From NCBI GenBank assembly GCA_023014365.1, contig JAEBUN010000002.1:2046001-2110000 (forward strand): a stretch of DNA of 64,000 nt. Direction: 5' to 3'. Within the stretch, counting starts at the first letter, position 1; every line of letters begins with the position of its first letter. The position numbers and the translations under genes were made by a program. The stretch comes from Lepiota brunneoincarnata (Eukaryota > Basidiomycota > Agaricomycetes > Agaricales > Agaricaceae). Below are positions 56,177 through 64,000 of this stretch, piece after piece. The notes under the pieces were generated by a model. That model was not told where the DNA came from and ran no database searches. It saw only the letters and a program-made list of their open reading frames with translations.

Positions 56177-59147
56177 TCAACCCCATTCGTCTGGCACGAA
56201 AGGTGTCACTAGGTCATAGGTTTCTTCGTTGCCTCCACCTCTCCCTCTCCTGTCCCGCTTGTTTCCACGCCCAATGACTTTCTTGAAAAGCCCACTGACA
56301 CCGCCTGTTTTTTCAGGTTCTTCCGTACCGTTATCAACAACATCATTAGGGTAGCAAGTTTGAACCATTTTTGCCAGCTTGTGCAGTGGGCTAGAATCGC
56401 TTTGCTGTCTGGAGTCGTCCAGTGCCGCTTGAAGATAAAGGGCGAGATTGGGGAACGTGACGGGGAGGGAAGGGAACGGGATAGCGTTTGTCGCTGGGAT
56501 TGTATAAAATTTGGAAAGAACGGTATCGGAAGCGTCCTTCAGCATAGCAGGAATGCTTGACAGAGTGTAAGACCAGGGAAGAACATTAACGTTCGCAGTG
56601 TGGTACTTGTGGGCATTCGGTATATTGGGTGGCACTGGATGGTCAATTGTGAACCATAAAATAGTTCGCCATTCTTGTGTCATGTGATGAGGCTACAAAA
56701 CTGTATTAGGGGTCTTTGTACAAGACAAGCTTTTGTGGACGGACCTTGATGAACTGGACCACGGTTCGAAGCTTCAGCGTTTCGTTTTTTGTCACGGCTA
56801 AGGCTTCCACTGTGGCTTCAAGCCTGGTGTTACTCAGCCGCACCATGAGTTTCAGGAGGTGACGCCAACTTGGCGCCCCCAGGTGGAGGGGTGGGCAGCG
56901 GCCGTAAGGCAATGAGACAATATTGGGCATCGGGCCTTGCATTAGTGCTGTTTTGGCAGATACAGCAGGAGGGGTGAACCCAATGGCTGTGTGAGTCCGG
57001 TTAAGAGAGGGAGTGGAACAGAAGAATAAGTAATGAGACTCACAAACACCGTATAAAAGCTCTGCATCGATGAAGTGATTGGGGTTCAGCATTCCTAGAG
57101 TAGAGGCTGGTCCAGGTGTTTCGACTTGGTTGTTCGAGGCAGGGTTTGTTGGGGCCGACAGGTTGACGCTAGATGACACATGATGTAAAGCAGGCTGGGT
57201 TGAAGTCGAAGGGGCCAGAGAATTGTCAGAAGGAGAGGTATCGTTAGGGCGGCCAACGCCAGGTAAAGCGCTCATCGACGATACCCTCCCAATCATGCGC
57301 TGTTCATTCGGTTTCAGTGTGACACTTGACAGACCGTTTGATGGAAATGGGATAACAGATGAACTTGTGGGTGCCGGAGCGCTGGAGATAGAGAGAGAGG
57401 AGTTGATGGACGAATTCCGGGAAAGATCTCTTTTTGCATCCTTGGATGCGGAGGGAGCTGGCTCGATTCTGAGGTCGGGAAGGGTCGATGAAATCACGGA
57501 TACTTCATCTGTGCTTGCAATTGATACGGCGTCGCTGTATGAAGGTAGGTCACCCCCCACAGTCGCGGCAGCAGTGCTCAACGCACTAGGCTGGCGGGAC
57601 AGATCGCTATTACCAGGGCTATTTTCATGAGAGTCGCTGTTGCTCCTCCGGCTCTCAAGGTATGCGGCTTCTTCTTCCTCGGCCAGCCTTCGAGCCAACG
57701 CCTCGTCCTCAGAAATATAAGCGTCATAATTGGGGGTACTAGAGGAGATAAAGCTCTCCGCGCCACTGGTGGACTCCTGGCACGGACGCATCGATGGTGA
57801 AAGCTCCGCGGCTGACTCTGAGGAAATTGTGGGTGGTATGGGCGTTTGCCTGCCTTCGCTTCTAAGGTAGGGCAATTCTTCATCGTCTTCCTCTTCGCCT
57901 TCGTCATCCACGCGGGAGGCTGTAATGGACGTCAGGGGCTCGGTCTGAGTGCCCAGAACCGAGAAGGTCTCATTAGTAGGAGTTCTATCTGTTGAGCTTG
58001 AAGAATAGCCGGGCAGTTCTTCATTAGGAATTGGGAGGGCAACACCAGGTACACTAGATTCTGCGGGGAGTCTTTCAGTGGCCGAGCATTGTTCGGTGGC
58101 GGGAGCGCCTGCTTCTTCTACTTCCGCGGGTGGCTGGTCAGGTATTGGCGCTGAGCTGGGCGAGTGTGGCCTTTCGATGGGGCTAGTATCACCTACGGAA
58201 GCATTTTCGGAGTGTGGCATCGCAAGAGACGGGAAGCCTGTTTCGGGGAGCAGATCCCCAGCGGCGACAGGGGATGGGACTGAGCCTGGAGGTGAAGGTG
58301 TCCTATTAGAAGGGCCGGCTTCGGGTTGGAGGGCGGGGTAGTCATAGCTACTTTCGGCCAATGTCATGGATGCCGCTAATGCTTGAGCTAGTTCCTCCTC
58401 TTCCTGTCTGGTCAGCTCTTTCAGCCTCTCTTCTTCCCTCGCAGACTCATCCTTTGATAGAGCCAAAGCAACTGCAAGATCGTCTCCATTGTCATCAGGT
58501 TCAGGATCCGGTGGTTCTGCTGTGGACACGCCAGGTGCATGTGATGAAGTTGCCGAAGTTGTGATTGCCGTGGTCGCGGAGTAAGCCACTTGGGAAGATG
58601 AACCAAGATATGCGCTTGTAGGTATTGCGGTAGGTTCTGGCTCAAAGAGATAGGACGGTTTGGGTGGAAGCGGTGGGGGTGAAGTGAAAGACCGATACAA
58701 AGCCGGGTGGAGAGGTGCGTGCCGTGACTCTTGTCGCACTTCTTGCTGGAGGGCAGGGGGTTTGGGTGGTACGGGGGCCGGAGGTGTTCCTGATATTGAT
58801 GATGGCTGGTGAGGAAAATATTGTTGTTGATGTGAGGGATAGAACTGTGCTGCAGTGGGGACAGAGCTGTTCCCCGTCGTATGGGCGGAGTAGTAAGGAT
58901 CGTAGCGGGTGTAGTTCATGCCGGGAGAGAAGAAGATATCGTTCCTGTGGATAGTTTGTGGAGGTCTCTGGCCAGGGTAGAGTGAAGGAGGGTATGAAGG
59001 CGTTCCTTGATACTGATTGGCTGAATGAGACACGCCAGCAGAAACGGGGGAAGTCGCTGCTCGATGGGGTTGTCTGCGCTCCAGGTCTGTCGAAGCGTCG
59101 GCTGTGCTTTCTGGGTGGGAGCTCCATTGCACTGCAGTTTGTGGCAT
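56177..59147 (-). CDS. Large low-complexity protein with UIM-like motifs
   Basis: About 970 residues, mostly Ser/Pro-rich and probably disordered. It starts MPQTAVQWSSHPESTADAS at 59147. A Tyr/Pro/Gln-rich segment is followed (about 58380-58490) by DDLAVALALSKDESAREE and EEELAQALAASMTLAES, which fit the ubiquitin-interacting motif core (acidic-x-A-L-x-x-S). A third similar helix is SEDEALARRLAEEEEAA (about 57680). The C-terminal 250 residues look folded (HFIDAELLYGVCE, GAPSWRHLLKLMVRLSNTRL, then TQEWRTILWFTIDHPVPPN in the last exon). The protein ends with a basic KRDRRGRGGG patch and TPFVPDEWG. I do not recognise the family; a ubiquitin-binding adaptor is a guess. Confidence 0.75.
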
Positions 59148-59735
59148 AGACACACGAGTATTGAATTTGGTTGATCTACTTAATAACATGATACGAGAGA
59201 CTCACTTGAGGATTGGCCGAATGTTTGGACACTGTCCCTCATGAAAACGGTGGTATAAGAGTGTGCTGGCTTGGAGAAGACACGATGTTGCAGGAAACAG
59301 CGAGCGCGCTGCAATGCATCAGGCAAACATAACCGGAAGTGACCACGGGTTCACGACCGCCAAAGCTGTGCTATGCATGACGGGCGCTTGAGGCTTGCGT
59401 TTGCAAATCACCTAGGGAACTACAGCCTTATCGGGGCTCCCAATCAACGAACCAACACACCTCTTGATGAACCGACGACGCCAACAAGATGCAAGCCAAA
59501 CTATTTGGATTGAGTAGAACTAGTACGTTACAATGCAAGTTGACACAATGATGGTGGTAGTATGCTGATATGATGTATGCGTAGGTGGGTGGAAAGATGT
59601 GAAGTGCGTATGAGGTATATCAAAGCGACAAAATGATAGGCCATATGGTGGGTGGGAAAGAGAAGAGCAACAGATTTTTAATCGAGTACTGGAGAAATGA
59701 GGGGAAAGGGAAAGGATTTACCAAGATGCATGGGG
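59148..59735. other. Tandem spacer
   Basis: The part next to 59147 contains a likely 5' untranslated intron of the UIM-like gene (minus-strand donor GTGAGT near 59200). The rest is promoter and the RIM15 3' region. No other gene seen. Confidence 0.4.
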
Positions 59736-62700
59736 TCATGAATGAGCATGAACAGGATGTTGGGCATAAGATGATGAGGATGCGTGGTGACGGTGTGATG
59801 CGACGACTTTGGGGTTGTTGCTTTGTATTGTAGAAGTTTTGAAGCCTAATTGGCGCATCGTAGCTGAGAATATGTCAATTTCCGAATGGGGTTCAACCAA
59901 AGAAAATACCAGTTACCTAGCAAATCCGCTTTCTGGACGGGCTTTGGCAGAGATGCAGAGAAAACGTTGCTCAGCTCACTCGGATCCGTGCCACTGTAAG
60001 CGCTGACAGCAATAATCGGCGTGTTTGTGTTTTTGCTATTGGTGCTTCTAATGTACCGAGCAGCGCCTTCACCATCGACTACGACACAATCAATCAAATA
60101 AACAATAACGTGGATGGTGTTTGGGTACTCACGGACTGGCATGTGTAAGTCCATTAGAATACAATCAAATTCTGGGGATAAGAGTTAGCACAATGCGGTA
60201 GCATTATGAAAAGGCTTGGCGTACTGATATCGCCCATTGCCACACTAATGGCTTCTGATCCATCATGGACAACTACGCATCGACACCCCAAGCGTATCAG
60301 CAACGTCTCAATTATCTTCGCCGTGATGGGGTTATCTTCTGCAAGTAGACAAGTAACTGCGCGGTCACTGAGATCCGGTCCCTTCCTGAGATCAATTGAA
60401 TGCACGGATGAAGGCGGGGTGTGGCACTCCTGCTGGCTGCCGTTGCCAACTGAAGAATTCCATGTCTCAGAACCAGACCCATCTCCAGTACTCGATACAG
60501 AAGCTGTCCGCAAACGACTGGGCATAGAATTGCGGCGGTCTTCCATATAATTCTGCTTGAAGCGTTCAATTGCTCCAAACTCGGATGTCTTGCGTATATG
60601 AGAGCCGTTTCCTGGGGTCGGAGGAGGCAGACTGGTACGAGAAGGTGAAGATGCGATGGAAGAAGTCGAGGTAGCAGGCGAGGGAGGGTTGGTTGATTGG
60701 ATCTTCGAGTCTATAGCCGTGACCACGCTAGGAGGTTTCTTGACCCGTGTGGACACACTCTTTCTTCTGTGGTGGGTAGGCTCCGACAGTGCATGCGCAA
60801 GAGGTGCCATTTGGTCCGTCCTAAGCTTCCTGATGACGTCGTCGTTAGCCTGCTTGAGGATAGGCAAGTTCTTGAAGCTGAAGGAGCCGAAGTCATCACT
60901 GGCGGACGACGGTGCTAGTTCTTTATGACCGGCAATGGGCATAGGCAAAGATGGCGGGGGGATCGAAGAGCTGATAACGGGACTTCCCTGCGACGATTGA
61001 GTGGCAATAGCAATGGGGTCATCATCCTGGAACAGCTGAGGAATGGCCCCCCTAGGGTCGAAATAATCGGTTGACTCAGGGTCGGTGACTTGAGGAATGA
61101 ATGCGGCCTCAGTAGTGGTTACCTTGTCCCAGTCGATTCCGGCGAAGAAAGGGTGAGCCCTGACCTCCTCGGCTCCATTCGACCCCAAACGCTCGCTAGG
61201 ATCAAGTGTCAACAAACCCTTGATGAAGTCTCGTGCCTCCTCGGAAAATTCAATCCAGTCCTCATGCCATTCGATGTGCCCCGACAGGATGTTCTCGAAT
61301 ACTTTCTCTGGTGTTTCGGCATGGAAAGGGGGGATGCCATAGAGGAATTCATAAGTGATAACGCCCAGAGCCCACTGTAAGTACGACATGTATCAAGTAA
61401 ACATAACGGATATATCAAGACACAAACGCACCCAATCAACCGCGGCGTCGTCACCCCGAAGCCCAAGGATCGTCTCAGGAGCCAGATAATCCGGTGTCCC
61501 AACAAATTTCTGTTCACCCGGCGGAGTACTGCCACCGCCCGAATTTGAATGCGACCGCAAGTCCGTCGTGAGCTCCGTTGCGAACGACTGCAAAGGGCTA
61601 TCATTGACTCTATTTCGACGAGCGTGCAGCCCAGATATTGACTCTGAGCCACTTGACTCGCTGATATCGTCTGTAACAGGCAAATAAGGGGAGTTTCCAG
61701 GACGCGAGCCCGAAGTTGTCCGTTGGTTAAAATACGAACCTCCGGTAGAGGGATCATGCGCGTAGATAAGGGGGGAGGACAGGTACGAGGAATCCATCGA
61801 CGGAGGCCTTGAGCGCGAACTATATCTTGTGTAAGGCCTCCCAAGTTCGGTTTGATTATGCTGGCGGCCAAGGAGACCAATCCTGCTTAAACCAAAATCA
61901 GTGAGCTTGAGGTGGCCATGTTGATCAATAAGGAGATTATCCGGTTTGAGATCACTATTGTAGGGAAAAGAGCCCTTGTTAGCTAACAACCTTACGAAAT
62001 GTCATCTACTATGCGAATGTTCATACCGGTGGACGATTCCTCTCTGATGCAGATACTCCAATCCAAGAATTACCTCCGCGATATAGTTCTTCGTCCATTC
62101 CTCGGGCAGGCATCCCAACGATTTAATCAACGCCGCACAGTCCCCTCCGTTTAAATACTCCATCACAAGGTACAGGTTGTCTTTGCTCTGGAACGTGAAG
62201 AACAATTTCGCGACGAACGGCGACTCGGCCTGTTTCATTAAAATCATCCTCTCGGCCTTGACGTTCGTGATTTGATTCTTCGCAATCATGTCTGCCTTCT
62301 TTAGCACTTTGATAGCATAGTAATCGCCGGTTGCCTTCTTCTTGGCCAAGAACACAGACCCAAAAGCACCTTTGCTGATAGGCTTGATAATGTCGAAATC
62401 CTTGATCGAGGTAGGATTGGTCCGGGTGATAGGAACCACAGAAGGTTGACGTGGCGAAAGCGGTCCCAAGGGAGGGCTCATGAGGGGGTTGATGGTGGAA
62501 TGTCGACGATGACTTCGCTTCGTGGATGGCTCGCGAGTCAGGCCGGGCCCTTCGCGTGCAGTGGTGTGAGGTGAAGCAGGTGGTGTAACAACCAACTTTG
62601 GCTGATCCAACAAGTTCTGCGAGGATCTATGTGTCTTGATTGTTAGCACAGTCGAAGGAGTGGAAACGGCTTGAATGGTGGTGCGCGCCGAAGGCGTCAT

Positions 62701-64000
62701 AACGGAAGGCTCGTCCAAAGACATGGGGGGCATGGCATCTTCCTGAGAGGAAGAAGCCACAATTGGGGCCGCAAGTGCCAGTGGTGAGGAAACTGAGGAG
62801 GGAGTCGATGACCTTGTGTGCTGTATCTGGCGCGGTGCATATGCAGCAACTGGGTTTGTTGTCATCGGGGCATTCATTGAACGAGCTTCAGAGGATCTGA
62901 CGTTAGATGGAGGGACAGAAGAGGGTGCGGACGATGAAACCGTCGAAAACGAGGAGACACTAGGGAAGGGGATAATAGGAACGGGGGAAACTGTGCGGAT
63001 GGCTGAAGAGGACGCCATGGGCGTAGGGTCAGAGGAGGACTCTCCAGCATATGCATACTCAGATGTCGAACTGGAATGGTCGTCGATGGCTTCTTCGACG
63101 CGGGTATGATGGTCGCTTCCTTCTTCAACCCGAATTCCAACTTCTTCACCCTCCGCGGCATCGTCTTCACTACCACTCTCTACATCACTTTCCCCATCCG
63201 CCTCAGTTACGACGGCTAGGTAATTTTCCACTTTATCCTGCCACTCCAGCCAAATCTTCTCAGAATAACGGATCGTGTTTTGCATACGCACAACATTGTC
63301 AATCTTCTGCCTCATGACTCTCTCAGCATCCTGTACCAATTGTGTTAAAGCTGCATCTTCTACGGTCGGCTTCGACCAGGTCCGGATCTGAGTGATCTTG
63401 CGCTCGGAACTGGGAGACAAGAGTCGTTGACGTTCAATAGGCTCCTTCGCCTCCTCTTCCTTGAGAGCGGGTACCGAAACCTCAGCAGCAACTTGTAGGA
63501 TATCCTCTAATTGCTCCAACAGCCTCTTCTGCATTTTCTTTACTCCAAATTTCTGCATTCTGTTGACGCGGAAAAGCTGCAATGGCGAGGAAACTATCGG
63601 GGTGGAGGCCGGTCTGTATATGGGTATGCCACGGTACTCCGCTACATTGTTGGGCGATGACCTGTCAAGAGCGGTGGACAAATCACGAATGGTATTGCGA
63701 AGCTCCCCAATGGACTCGTTGCACTCTGTAATTTCCGCCTCCAGACGATGAGTCTCTGCGCAAGTCTCGCTGTGCTTCTCGAAGTACCACTGTGGAATAT
63801 GGCACTCGCAGATCCGGCATAAGATGGGGTCTGTACAGATAGGTTGGCTGAAGGGTAACAATGCAGAGGGCGGTTCAATCCCACCGCGATCAAAGGCAAC
63901 TTGAAGAGAAGAAGCTGGTTCTGGTGCAAGGTCATCGGGTCCTATAGCGATAGCCACCTGTTCCCCTCCATACCGAGGAGGAGCAATGGGCTTAACGACC
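59736..64000 (-). CDS. RIM15: RIM15/Cek1-type AGC kinase with receiver domain (5' truncated)
   Basis: Greatwall-related kinase controlling quiescence entry via endosulfine. The frame is open to the right edge (VVKPIAPPRYGGEQ), so the N-terminus, including any PAS domain, lies outside. Visible in order: zinc finger CRICECHIPQWYFEKHSETC; a coiled region; a Ser/Pro-rich linker; kinase P-loop ISKGAFGSVFLAKK; YAIKVLKK; HRDLKPDNLL; TDFGLSR; an insert of about 110 residues; VGTPDYLAPE; YEFLYGIPPFHAETPEKVFE; and an AGC tail. At the C-terminus is a response-regulator receiver domain: CLLAEDNPITAKIIETLL, phospho-Asp in DCILMDLHMPVVDG, IIAVSAYS, and LPKPVQK. A last exon ends at 59736. All receiver key residues are present. 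Confidence 0.93.

Overview
The window is fungal nuclear DNA. Almost every gene is split by short GT-AG introns of about 50-65 nt, intergenic gaps are small, and the protein set is eukaryotic and fungal: DAD4 of the DASH complex, a Zn2Cys6 regulator, KCH1, RIM15/Cek1 kinase, IMP2, UTP12, IMP4 and HSV2. Intron density, exon structure and the style of the low-complexity proteins suggest a basidiomycete, probably an Agaricomycete; genus cannot be fixed from the sequence alone. About 28 protein genes are supported. No tRNA, rRNA or CRISPR was seen.

Layout. 0-2.5 kb: 1-Cys peroxiredoxin and SSU72, both minus. 2.5-5.6 kb: gene-poor, with a possible retroelement relic. 5.7-10 kb: three ER/Golgi membrane genes, UFE1 (+), TVP38 (-) and LOA1 (+). 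11-17 kb: a PLP-dependent Cys/Met enzyme and a zinc-cluster regulator (both -). 17.2-18.1 kb: a secreted expansin-like protein. 18.2-27.1 kb: UTP12 (-), M18 aminopeptidase (+), IMP4 (-) and ATE1 (-). 27.1-29.4 kb: gene-poor, decayed. 29.5-34.2 kb: a small acidic protein (+), DAD4, HSV2 and a Cys-rich unknown (all -). 34.3-45.4 kb: FRQ1 (+), EMC3 (-), VTI1 (+), KCH1 (-), RBG1/DRG1 (+), ALG8 (-) and VMA21 (+). 45.7-49 kb: a proline-rich unknown, then a gap. 49-52.1 kb: ribonucleotide reductase small subunit RNR2 (-) head to head with a divergent RNR2 paralogue (+). 52.3-55.6 kb: IMP2 (+) and an MFS sugar transporter (-). 56-59 kb: a UIM-like low-complexity protein (-). 59.7 kb to the right edge: RIM15-type kinase with a C-terminal receiver domain (-), running out of the window.

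Most neighbours are unrelated housekeeping genes in head-to-head pairs with 90-300 bp shared promoters (TVP38/LOA1, UTP12/APE4, Cys-rich gene/FRQ1, EMC3/VTI1, KCH1/RBG1, ALG8/VMA21, RNR2/paralogue). The most striking feature is the RNR2 pair. The second copy is intact and spliced in register, but it has lost an iron-ligand Glu, the C-terminal radical-transfer Tyr and a conserved loop. This resembles the non-catalytic Rnr4 of budding yeast and may have arisen independently.

Other notable points are several micro-exons (7 and 9 nt in RBG1, 16 nt in ALG8, an ATG-only first exon in IMP4), two apparent GC-AG introns, and single-base frameshifts in UFE1, EMC3, the zinc-cluster regulator and the Cys-rich gene. 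The frameshifts suggest residual assembly indels or haplotype lesions. All exon assignments were made by reading splice signals and known family motifs by eye.
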